The notes beneath the pieces are model-generated. The model searched no databases, was not told the DNA's origin, and was given only the letters and a program-made list of their open reading frames with translations. 15,559 bases of DNA, from positions 1 through 15,559 of the forward strand of contig CAKNAO010000008.1 in NCBI GenBank assembly GCA_929200685.1, written 5' to 3'. The position numbers were made by a program, and so were the translations under genes. Of the stretch, positions 1 through 7,292 are shown one piece after another; the stretch's first letter is position 1, and every line of letters starts with the position of its first letter. This stretch comes from an uncultured bacterium (GTDB taxonomy: Bacteria > Bacillota_I > Bacilli_A > Mycoplasmatales > Metamycoplasmataceae).

Positions 1-43
<43 letters not shown>

Positions 44-45
<2 letters not shown>

Positions 46-691
46 AATTTTTACCCAATATTTTAGAAATAGAATTATTATTTATATTATCAATTAAATA
101 TGAACCTGAAACAACAATATTTGCTCCTTCTTTAAATACTATTGGTCCTCAAACATTATTAATACCACCATCAATTTGAATAAATGTTTTTAATTTTTTA
201 CTAAAAATTTCTTTTTTTAATTTTTTGATTTTTTCAATTGATTTTTCAATAAATTCTTGACCACCTTTACCAGGAATAACTGACATAATTGTTACATGAT
301 GTAAATTTTCTAAATGTGGAAATATTTTTTCTAAATCAGTTGAAGGATTTAAAACTAAACCAAGTTTAGTTTTTTTAGAATACTTTTTAATTATTAATTT
401 TAATGTTTTTTTTGAAACACTTTCTATATGAACTGAAAAACAATTAGCAAAATTAATTAATGAATCAATATATTGAATTGGATTTTGAACCATTAAATGT
501 ATATCTTTAAAATGTGGTTTTGTGGTTTTGAATAAAAATTTTATTTCATTAATTGGAAGTGAATTATTTAAAACAAATTTCCCATCCATTACATCATAAT
601 GAATTCAATCTATTCCTTTATTAATTAAAATATTAATTAAATTTTTTTTATTTTTTTTACCCAAAATTGATGCTGCAATTTTTTTAGTCAT
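44..691 (-). CDS. rpe: Ribulose-phosphate 3-epimerase
   Basis: Interconverts D-ribulose 5-phosphate and D-xylulose 5-phosphate in the cytoplasmic non-oxidative pentose phosphate pathway. The product is 215 aa, close to the usual 210-225. Visible family signatures are the N-terminal ASILG strand near residues 7-11, the YDVMDGKF metal-site motif, a central HLMV strand, the MSVIPGKGGQ phosphate/substrate loop and the IDGGIN strand near the C-terminus. Two TGA codons (in DWIHYDV and NNVWGP) read as Trp. The ATG at 691-689 shares one base with the rsgA stop (TAATG) and is preceded by GGAGG seven bases upstream, so expression is probably coupled to rsgA. It is the last gene of the gmk-stp-pknB-rsgA-rpe cluster; in Bacillus rpe also follows cpgA/rsgA. 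Confidence 0.95.
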
Positions 692-1515
692 TATTTTGCC
701 TCCAAAAGTAACTTAAGATAATCACTATATCTTTTTTTACTTATTTTATTATTTTTTACCATTTTTTTAATTTGACAATTAATTTCTTTATTATGAAGAC
801 AATTTCTATTAAATTGACATTTAATAGAATTTTCTTCAAAATTTTTATAAGAACGTGCAAGTTCAAATTTTGTTAAATCATTTTCAAAAGAAGAAAAACC
901 TGGAGTATCAATTACTTGACCATTTATTAAATCATATATTTTTATTATTCTTGTAGTATGTTTTCCTCTTTTGAGTGATTTAGAAATTTTGTTAGTTTTA
1001 AGATTAAAACCAAATAATGAATTAATTGTTGAGGATTTACCAACTCCTGTTTGACCTATAAAAACAGAAATTTTATTTTTAAAAACTTTACTTAAATTTT
1101 TAATTCCTTCTTTTGTTTTATTAGAAATTTCAAAAACTTTATATCCTTGTTTTTGATATTCTTTTAAATAACTTTTAATAATTTTGTCTTTTTTTGTAAA
1201 AACAATTATTGGCAAAATATTATTATGTTCAATAATAGCAAGTATTTTATTAGTTAAAATAGAAGAATATTTTGGTTCAATTAAAGAACTAACAATTATT
1301 GCTTGATCAACATTTGAAACTTTTGGTCTTTTTAAAAAATTTTTTCTTTTATAAACTTTTGTCAAAAATTTATTTGGAGTAAATTCAACAATATCACCAA
1401 CTAAAGGTTTAACATTAATATTTCTTAATTTTCCAGCAGCATTTACAATAAAAAAAAATTCATTACATTTAATTTCATATTTACCTGAATTAATTGAAAT
1501 TAATTGACCTATCAT
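691..1515 (-). CDS. rsgA: Ribosome small-subunit biogenesis GTPase RsgA (YloQ/CpgA)
   Basis: A circularly permuted GTPase that binds the 30S subunit late in its assembly. The 274-aa product has an N-terminal OB-fold region, then G4 (TKKD, 107-110), G1/P-loop GQTGVGKS (154-161), a basic RGKHTT G2 segment (183-188) and G3 DTPG (203-206). G4 preceding G1 is the permuted order that defines the family. The C-terminal zinc knuckle uses C233, C239, H241 and C247. The ATG lies inside the end of pknB (7-base overlap), with GAGGA six bases upstream. Its position directly after a PP2C phosphatase and a Hanks-type kinase matches Bacillus prpC-prkC-cpgA, where CpgA is a known PrkC substrate. A regulatory link in this organism is inferred from that. 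Confidence 0.97.
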   Translation of the reverse strand: MIGQLISINSGKYEIKCNEFFFIVNAAGKLRNINVKPLVGDIVEFTPNKFLTKVYKRKNFLKRPKVSNVDQAIIVSSLIEPKYSSILTNKILAIIEHNNILPIIVFTKKDKIIKSYLKEYQKQGYKVFEISNKTKEGIKNLSKVFKNKISVFIGQTGVGKSSTINSLFGFNLKTNKISKSLKRGKHTTRIIKIYDLINGQVIDTPGFSSFENDLTKFELARSYKNFEENSIKCQFNRNCLHNKEINCQIKKMVKNNKISKKRYSDYLKLLLEAK

Positions 1516-2483
1516 AAAAATTCCTCAAAAAATAAAATTAAAATTATTATTAATAAAATTAATGTTAAAAAACTAAATAAAAAAATTAAAAATAATTTAG
1601 AATTTAAAAATTCTATTAAAGTTTTTCTTTTTTTTGTTACAAGTAAAAATGGTTTTTCTCCTATTCTTGAATTATTTAAACATGTTGAAAGATCTTCGTA
1701 TAATTCTTTCATATTTTTATGTCTTAATTTTTTATTTCTTGCTGTTGCTTTAATTATTACATTTGCTAATGATTGAGGAAGATTTTTAAAAATTTTATTG
1801 ACATTTGGAACATCATTTTTTTTATGCATTTGAATAATTAAAGCAGCATTATTTTCTTTATAAGGTGTTTCGCCAATAATCATTTCATACAAAATAATTC
1901 CTAGTGAATATATATCACTTAAAATTGTAAGTTTTTCTCTTTCTGAAATTTCTGGTGCAATATAATGCGGACTACCAATAACACTATCTTCTCTTGTATA
2001 TCTTTCTGAATCATTAGTAATAGCAATTCCAAAATCAATTATTTTAACTTGACCATGGCTTGAAATTAAAATGTTTGAAGATTTTATGTCTCTATGAATA
2101 ATTCCTACTTTATGAATTGCTTCTAAACCTTTTGCAAGTTGTGTTGTTATATCAATAGCTTCTTCAGGTGTTAATCTTTTTTTATTAGATAAATAATCTT
2201 TTAAAGTTTTACCTTCAACATATTCAAGCAAAATATATTGAATTTTATCATTTCATTCATAACCATAAACTTTTATAACTTTATCAGAGTAAACTTGTTT
2301 TGTTAATTCTATTTCTTGTTTAAATCTTTTTTTATTAGCATGTGAATCTTTATTATTGGAATTAAGAATTTTTATGGCATATTTTTCATTGTTTCTTTTA
2401 TCTAAAACAAGATAAATTACTGCCATTCCACCTTCACCTATTTTTCTTATTAATTTAAAATATGAAGGAATTTTTTCAATCAT
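1509..2483 (-). CDS. pknB: Membrane-anchored Hanks-type Ser/Thr protein kinase (PrkC/PknB-like, no PASTA)
   Basis: A eukaryotic-type Ser/Thr kinase of 324 aa. Kinase landmarks in order are the glycine loop GEGGMA (16-21), ATP lysine K38 in YAIKIL, alpha-C glutamate E57, catalytic HRD (130-132), DFG (150-152), the activation-loop segment GSPHYIAPE and APE (176-178). A basic linker leads to one strongly hydrophobic helix (about 296-319) with only five residues after it. The catalytic domain is therefore cytoplasmic and there is essentially no extracellular part. Firmicute PrkC/PknB proteins normally carry extracellular PASTA repeats that sense muropeptides. Their absence fits a wall-less mycoplasma. 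TGA at 2255-2253 and at 1514-1512 (followed by a TAG stop) read as Trp. The ATG overlaps the phosphatase stop (TAATG), with GGAG eight bases upstream. Confidence 0.95.
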
Positions 2484-3211
2484 TATTTAATCTCCAATAT
2501 GACATTTGTGAGATTATCAGAAGATTTACCTTTAATTGCTTGTTTAATTAAATTATCTGATTTTTTCTTTAAATTTAATTTTTTTGAAGCAATAATTTTT
2601 TCAAATGAAGATTTTGAAATATAATCATGAATTCCATCAGATGTTAAAATAATAAATTTAGTTTTTTGATCAACTTCAATTAAAAAATTATCAATTTTCA
2701 TTTTCTTTTTTGGACCAAGAGCACTAGTTAAAGCTGCTGCTCCTATTAATGTTGCAGTTTTTTCCTGTGAATAATCATAATTTGAAAGAAAATAATTTCT
2801 TAAATTATGATCTTCAGTTATTTGGTGTAAAATACCATTATAAATATAAGTTCTTGAATCACCAATATTGTATATTCTAATTAATTTGTCAGAAATAATA
2901 GCAGCTGTAATAGTTGTTCCCATATCCAAAAATTTAGGTTCTTTTTTTGAAAAATTAACCATTTCATTTTGCGTTTTTTTAATTGTATTAGAAAATCAAT
3001 TATCAATTTTATTTTCATTTTTAGGTCATTTTTTTTTAAATTCTTTCTCAAAAGTTGAAATAGCAATACTTGAAGCATAACTACCACCTTCATGGCCTCC
3101 CATGCCATCGCATAAAATTGCTAAATGATAATTTTTATTATTAAAAACTGCAGCTTTATCTTGATTTTCAGATCGAACAACACCTATATTTGTTTTAATA
3201 ATATAATTCAT
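2483..3211 (-). CDS. stp: PP2C-family Ser/Thr protein phosphatase (PrpC/Stp)
   Basis: A Mn/Mg-dependent phosphatase that should reverse phosphorylation by the adjacent kinase. The 242-aa product has the PP2C motifs in order: ENQD (D18), DGMGGHEGG (35-43), GDSR (117-120), TSDGIHD (D192) and SSDNLT (D232). These include the aspartates that coordinate the metal pair. Two TGA codons in the segment after residue 61 encode Trp. The start at 3211 overlaps the gmk stop as TAATG, with AAGAGG nine bases upstream. The stop overlaps the pknB start in the same way. This phosphatase-then-kinase order is the standard one in Firmicutes and supports co-translation in a fixed ratio. No signal peptide or membrane segment is seen. 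Confidence 0.95.
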
Positions 3212-3774
3212 TAAATATTGCCTCTTATTATTTTTTTAATTTTGTTTACACATTTTTTTAAATCATCATTTACAACAATATGATCAAACAAACCAATGTA
3301 TTTCATTTCTTCTTCAAATCTTGACATTCTTTGTTTTATTTGTTTGGGGGTTTCAGTGTTTCTTAAAATAATTCTTTTTTTAAGTTCTTTCATAGATGGA
3401 GGAGAAACAAAAATAGAAATTAAATTATCTTTTCCAAAATTTTCAATTATTTTTCTTGCTCCAATAACATCAACTTCAATAAAAGGAATTTTATTAGAAT
3501 CACTAATAGATTTTATTTCACTTTTTAGAGTTCCATATTTATTAGAAAAATGTTCATTTCATTCAATAAATTTATTATCTTGAATTTTTTTAACAAATTC
3601 TTTTTCAGAAATAAAATTATAATGAACTCCATCTTTTTCATTGCTTCTTGGTTTTCTAGTGGTTGCTGAAATTGAAAGTTGAATATCAAGATTTTTATCT
3701 TTAAATAATTCTTTTTCAATAGTATATTTTCCAACTGCGGAAGGACCAGTAAAAACAATAAGTTTATTTTTCAT
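3211..3774 (-). CDS. gmk: Guanylate kinase
   Basis: Catalyses ATP + GMP to ADP + GDP in purine nucleotide metabolism in the cytoplasm. The product is 187 aa, slightly shorter than the usual 190-210. The P-loop is GPSAVGKYT (10-18), followed by the GMP-binding segment with TTRKPR and DGVHYNF and the lid/C-terminal region with KELKKR and NDD. The P-loop differs from the common GPSGVGKGT form at two places (Ala for Gly, Tyr for Gly). A TGA at 3561-3559 encodes Trp in a segment reading FIEWNEHF. The ATG has no Shine-Dalgarno, but TATAAT ends seven bases upstream (see the promoter entry), so it may start its own leaderless transcript 17 bases after rsmD. Bacillus also has gmk upstream of its def...prpC-prkC block. 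Confidence 0.96.
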
Positions 3775-3780
3775 ATAAAA

Positions 3781-3786
3781 ATTATA
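3781..3786 (-). promoter_or_regulatory. Consensus -10 (TATAAT) for gmk, leaderless start predicted
   Basis: On the minus strand TATAAT runs 3786 to 3781, inside the 17-base rsmD-gmk gap. Taking its last base as -7 puts +1 at 3774, the A of the gmk ATG. I see no -35 box and no Shine-Dalgarno. AT richness makes TATAAT fairly frequent by chance, but the same exact spacing recurs at rsmD, def and polC. Confidence 0.5.
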
Positions 3787-3791
3787 TATTA

Positions 3792-4337
3792 TTAAACATT
3801 TTTGCTTATTAAAAGCACTAAGGTCTTACCATATTTTTTGTTTTTAATAACTAAAAAATTATTTGGAATATCAATTTTTGAAAATTTATTAGTTTCAACA
3901 ATAATATAACCTTTATTACTTAAAATTTTGTTTTTATCAATTAAATGAAAAATTTCTTTAAATAAATTTAAATTATGTGGAGGGTCTAAATAAATAAAAT
4001 CAAATACTTTTCCTTTCGATTTTTCTAAAAATGTTAAAGCATCACTATTAATAGAAACAATATTATTAATTTTTAAATTTTCAATATTTTCATTAATTAT
4101 TTTAAATGCTTTTTTATTTTTTTCAATTGCAAATGCTTTCATTGCTCCACATGAAATTGCTTCAATTGAAATAGCACCTGAACCTGAAAAAAGGTCTAAA
4201 AATATAGAATTTTTAATTTTAAATTGAATAATTGAAAAAATTGCTTTTTTGACTCTATTAGTAGTTGGTCTAGTAATTTGTAAATCTGGTTTTTTTAATT
4301 TTCTTCCACTATATAAACCACTAATAACTCTTAACAT
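3792..4337 (-). CDS. rsmD: 16S rRNA (guanine-966 N2) methyltransferase RsmD
   Basis: An S-adenosylmethionine-dependent methyltransferase that modifies G966 of 16S rRNA in the assembling small subunit. The 181-aa product has the RsmD N-terminal signature (RVISGLYSGRKL, then TRPTTNRVKKAIF), SAM motif I DLFSGSG (48-54), the acidic ribose-binding IEKN (71-74), NSDA (97-100) and the catalytic motif DPPH (118-121). Most members have DPPF or DPPY, so the His is a small deviation. The gene starts 32 bases from the divergent def gene. Its ATG lacks a Shine-Dalgarno, and an extended -10 sits at the spacing expected for a leaderless mRNA. It ends 17 bases before gmk. Confidence 0.93.
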   Translation of the reverse strand: MLRVISGLYSGRKLKKPDLQITRPTTNRVKKAIFSIIQFKIKNSIFLDLFSGSGAISIEAISCGAMKAFAIEKNKKAFKIINENIENLKINNIVSINSDALTFLEKSKGKVFDFIYLDPPHNLNLFKEIFHLIDKNKILSNKGYIIVETNKFSKIDIPNNFLVIKNKKYGKTLVLLISKNV

Positions 4338-4343
4338 ATATAA

Positions 4344-4352
4344 ATAATATCA
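4344..4352 (-). promoter_or_regulatory. Extended -10 (TGATATTAT) for rsmD
   Basis: On the minus strand TG (4352-4351), A, TATTAT (4349-4344) forms an extended -10. The last base as -7 gives +1 at 4337, exactly the A of the rsmD ATG. No ribosome binding site is present in the 32-base gap. The element mirrors the def element around the CATATG palindrome at 4351-4356. Confidence 0.55.
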
Positions 4353-4354
4353 TA

Positions 4355-4363
4355 TGGTAAAAT
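4355..4363 (+). promoter_or_regulatory. Extended -10 (TGGTAAAAT) for def
   Basis: On the plus strand TGG (4355-4357) precedes TAAAAT (4358-4363). With the last T as -7, +1 falls at 4370, the A of the def ATG, which predicts a leaderless mRNA. It is separated by only two bases from the oppositely oriented rsmD element, so two polymerases could not occupy both at once. Confidence 0.55.
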
Positions 4364-4369
4364 TAAAAT

Positions 4370-4906
4370 ATGAATTTAATAATGTTACCTAATAAAAAAA
4401 TAAGAGAAAAATCAAAAAAAGTTAATTTTCCACTTACAAAAGAAAAAATAAATTTAATTGAAAATATGATTAAGTATATTGATAATTCTCAAAAAATAGG
4501 TTTTAATGGAAAAGAAGGAGTTGGTATTGCTGCAATACAACTTGGTTTTTTAGATAGAATGTATTATATTAATGCTCCTTCTTCAGATGGTCAACCTGTT
4601 TGAAAAGAATTTTTAATTAATCCAATAATTATTAAAAAGAAAAAATTAGCTGCACTCGAATATGGTGAAGCATGTCTTTCGGTGGGAACAGAAATTCCTG
4701 GTCAAGAAGGATTAGTTCATAGAAATTATGAAGTTACAGTAAAAGGTTATTCATATTTACAAAAAAAAGAAATTCAAATAAATAAAGTTGGTTATCAAGC
4801 AATTATTATTCAACATGAACAAGATCATTTGGATGGAATTTTATTTTTTGATAAAATTGATAAATTTAAAATTTGAGAAAAAAAAGAAAATGAAAAAATA
4901 ATATAG
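4370..4906 (+). CDS. def: Peptide deformylase
   Basis: Removes the N-formyl group from nascent proteins; an Fe/Zn hydrolase acting at the ribosome exit. The 178-aa product is the only gene on the plus strand here. Motif I is GVGIAAIQLG (51-60), motif II is EACLS (100-104, metal ligand C102) and motif III is HEQDH (149-153, metal ligands H149 and H153, catalytic E150). Motif II is normally EGCLS, so Ala replaces Gly next to the metal cysteine. TGA at codon 78 and near the C-terminus (KIWEKK) read as Trp, and the gene ends with TAG at 4904-4906. fmt, often the partner gene, is not adjacent. The start lacks a Shine-Dalgarno and is predicted to be leaderless. The stop is three bases from the convergent rbfA stop. 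Confidence 0.96.
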
Positions 4907-4922
4907 AAATTAATTTTTTTTT
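4892..4922. terminator. Possible weak AU-only bidirectional terminator between def and rbfA
   Basis: At the convergent def/rbfA ends, an A-run followed by TAAT (about 4894-4902) can pair imperfectly with ATTAA and a T-run (about 4909-4920), and the T-run follows on the plus strand. The stem is purely AT with a bulge and overlaps both coding ends. It is a weak candidate only. Confidence 0.2.
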
Positions 4923-5242
4923 AAATCTTTTAATATTTTTTCAATTCTTCTAGCAGATTCAATAACTTTATCTTCTTTAAAAAGAATTTTTGGAACAATT
5001 CTTTGTTTTAAAAGTTTAGAAAGTTCAAATCTTATAAATGATTTTGTATTTTGTAAATTTTTAAATGATTTTTTAGAATTATTTTCAAAAGTAACATATA
5101 TTGTTAGAATAGAACTATCATTATTTAATTTCACTTCTGTAACAGTTGTTAAAGATATATTAGAATTATTAATTTTATTAGTAATTATTTCTGATACTAT
5201 TTTAAAATAAATAGATTCTTTTCTTTTGTTTTGGATTGACAC
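4910..5242 (-). CDS. rbfA: 30S ribosome-binding factor RbfA
   Basis: A 110-aa KH-fold protein that helps mature the 5' end of 16S rRNA in the 30S subunit. Recognition rests on length, on composition (basic N-terminus NKRKES, an ISLTTVTEVKL strand, IYVTFE and a C-terminal RIVPKILFKED...ARRIEKIL stretch typical of RbfA) and on its position after infB. I start it at GTG 5242-5240, because that codon overlaps the infB stop as TAGTG, the same coupling pattern seen elsewhere here. A GTGGAAA run about 12 bases upstream is a poor Shine-Dalgarno, so re-initiation after infB is likely. It shares the nusA-rnpM-infB operon and ends three bases from the convergent def gene. Confidence 0.93.
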   Translation of the reverse strand: MSIQNKRKESIYFKIVSEIITNKINNSNISLTTVTEVKLNNDSSILTIYVTFENNSKKSFKNLQNTKSFIRFELSKLLKQRIVPKILFKEDKVIESARRIEKILKDLKKN

Positions 5243-7041
5243 TATTTTTTAATTTCCACTTCTTGATATGCTTCAATAATATCATCAACTTTAATATCAT
5301 TAAATTTATAAATATGAGTTCCAAATTCTTTACCAACTTCAACTTTTTTAACAAGATTTTTTTCTTTTTGAAGTGAATCAATTTTTCCTTCATGTATTAA
5401 TTTATTTTCACGATAAATTTTTACTTTTGCATTTGCTTTTATAAAACCTGTTTCCATTTTACAACCTGCAATATTACCAACTTTTGAATAAAAGAAAACC
5501 TTAAGTACTAATGCTCTACCAGTTAATTCATCTTTATATTTAGGAGCAAGTTTTCCTTTTAACATTTTTTCTACATCTGCAATCATTTTGTAAATAATTT
5601 TATAAAATTTAACTTCTATTTTATTTTCTTCAACCATTTTATTTAAATTTGAATTTAATAAAGTATTAAAACAATAAATAGAAGCATTTGAAGCTATTGC
5701 AAGTAATAAATCTGATTTTGAAACTAAACCAACATTTGCACTTACAATATTAATTTTTGCTTCTTCATTTTGTAATTTAGATAATGAATGTTTAACAGCT
5801 TCTGCAGTTCCTTGAACATCAGATTTTATTATTAAATTAATAATTTTTTTTCCATCTTTAATTTCTACAACATTTCTTTCTCTTAAATTTTTTTGTTTAT
5901 CAGCAAATTCTTTTTTTTGAGCAAGATTTTTTGCAAATTTTTCATCTTTAAATGCAAAAAATTTATCACCAGCTTGAGGAACATAATTTAAACCAGTAAC
6001 TACAACTGGAGTTCCTGGTAAAGCAAAATTTATTTTTTTACCAAAAAAATCCTCAAGTGTTCTTACTCTTCCATATTTTGAACCAGCAACAATAAAATCT
6101 CTTTGCATTAAAGTACCATTTTCAACAATCAAAGTAGCGATTGTTCCTCGACCTTTATCAATATGAGATTCAACAATAGTTCCAATAGGTAAACGATTTG
6201 AATTTGCTTTTAATTCTAACATTTCAGATTGAATTAATATAGCTTCAAAAAGATCATTAATACCTTTATTTTGAAGAGCAGAACCAATAACAAATTGAAT
6301 ATCTCCACCCCAATCTTCTGAAATAATATTTTCATTTGAAAGTTCAGCTTTAATTTTTTCTAAATCAGCATTTTGTTTGTCCATTTTATTAACAAAAACA
6401 ATAATAGGAACATTAGAAAATTTAGCATGAGCAATTGCTTCTTTAGTTTGAGCCATAACTCCATCATCAGCTGCTATAACTAAAACAATAATATCAGTTA
6501 ATTTTGCACCACGTGAACGCATTAAAGCAAATGATTCATGACCTGGTGTATCTAAAAAAGTAATTTTCTTTTTTTTATATTCAACTTGATAAGCACCTAT
6601 ATGTTGGGTAATTCCACCAGCTTCATTTTCTGCAATTTGACTTCCTCTAATTTTATCTATTAGTGTTGTTTTACCATGATCAACATGACCCATAACAGTA
6701 ATAATCGGAGGTCTTTCAGAAAGTTCTTTTTCTTCATCAAAAATTTCAACATTATCCATAAAATTTTGAGCATTAATTTCTTTTTCTTTTTGAAAATCAT
6801 AACCATAATCTAGGCAAAGAGTAGCAATTTCTTCTTCATCTAAAGTTTTGTTGATATTATACATTTTTCCTTGTTTAAAAAAATAAGAAATTATTTCATT
6901 AACTGGTTTTTTTATTGCATTTGCAAAATCAACAATCACCATTGGACCAGTAAAAATAAAAACACCATTTTCTATTTTTGAATTTACATCAACTAATTGT
7001 TTTTTAATTTCATTTTTATTTAATTTTCTTTTATCTGCCAT
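5242..7041 (-). CDS. infB: Translation initiation factor IF-2
   Basis: A GTPase that delivers fMet-tRNA to the 30S subunit and promotes 50S joining. The 599-aa product is short compared with E. coli IF-2, as in other mycoplasmas, with a reduced N-terminal region. The GTPase motifs are G1 GHVDHGKT (118-125), G2 GGITQH (142-147), G3 DTPGHE (164-169), G4 NKMD (218-221) and G5 SAL (254-256). These are followed by the domain II, III and C-terminal beta-barrel segments (for example KSDVQGTAEA and GCKMETG). It contains no TGA Trp codon. The ATG is preceded by AAAGGA at good spacing and lies two bases after the rnpM stop. The TAG stop overlaps the rbfA GTG. Confidence 0.98.
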   Translation of the reverse strand: MADKRKLNKNEIKKQLVDVNSKIENGVFIFTGPMVIVDFANAIKKPVNEIISYFFKQGKMYNINKTLDEEEIATLCLDYGYDFQKEKEINAQNFMDNVEIFDEEKELSERPPIITVMGHVDHGKTTLIDKIRGSQIAENEAGGITQHIGAYQVEYKKKKITFLDTPGHESFALMRSRGAKLTDIIVLVIAADDGVMAQTKEAIAHAKFSNVPIIVFVNKMDKQNADLEKIKAELSNENIISEDWGGDIQFVIGSALQNKGINDLFEAILIQSEMLELKANSNRLPIGTIVESHIDKGRGTIATLIVENGTLMQRDFIVAGSKYGRVRTLEDFFGKKINFALPGTPVVVTGLNYVPQAGDKFFAFKDEKFAKNLAQKKEFADKQKNLRERNVVEIKDGKKIINLIIKSDVQGTAEAVKHSLSKLQNEEAKINIVSANVGLVSKSDLLLAIASNASIYCFNTLLNSNLNKMVEENKIEVKFYKIIYKMIADVEKMLKGKLAPKYKDELTGRALVLKVFFYSKVGNIAGCKMETGFIKANAKVKIYRENKLIHEGKIDSLQKEKNLVKKVEVGKEFGTHIYKFNDIKVDDIIEAYQEVEIKK

Positions 7042-7043
7042 TT

Positions 7044-7292
7044 TTATTCCTTTATTATTTTCTCTAATTCATCATATACTTCTTTAGGAACATCCATTTT
7101 AAAAGCTTTATGAAGCAACTTTTTTTTAATAACTTCTTTAATTGAATTTTTTTCATTAAATACATATGCTCCTCTACCACTTTTATCAGAATTAACATAA
7201 AATTTTTTGTCTTTAGTTTTAACTATTCTAATTAATTCATTTTTATTTAAAACTTTATTAGAAACAATACATTTTCTGTTATTTTGATTCAT
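7044..7292 (-). CDS. rnpM: YlxR/RnpM family RNA-binding protein
   Basis: A small basic protein of the YlxR family (DUF448). Members lie between nusA and infB across Firmicutes, and the Bacillus subtilis protein was recently linked to RNase P modulation (RnpM). The 82-aa product has the hallmark RKCIVS near residues 6-11 (normally RxCxxx), NELIRIV (19-25) and the GRGAYV loop. I choose ATG 7292-7290, which overlaps the nusA end by 14 bases and has a GGAAG-type Shine-Dalgarno. An in-frame TTG at 7310 would add six residues (MAWKKK) but would reach further into nusA. The gene ends two bases before infB. Its cellular role here is inferred from family and context only. Confidence 0.9.
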   Translation of the reverse strand: MNQNNRKCIVSNKVLNKNELIRIVKTKDKKFYVNSDKSGRGAYVFNEKNSIKEVIKKKLLHKAFKMDVPKEVYDELEKIIKE

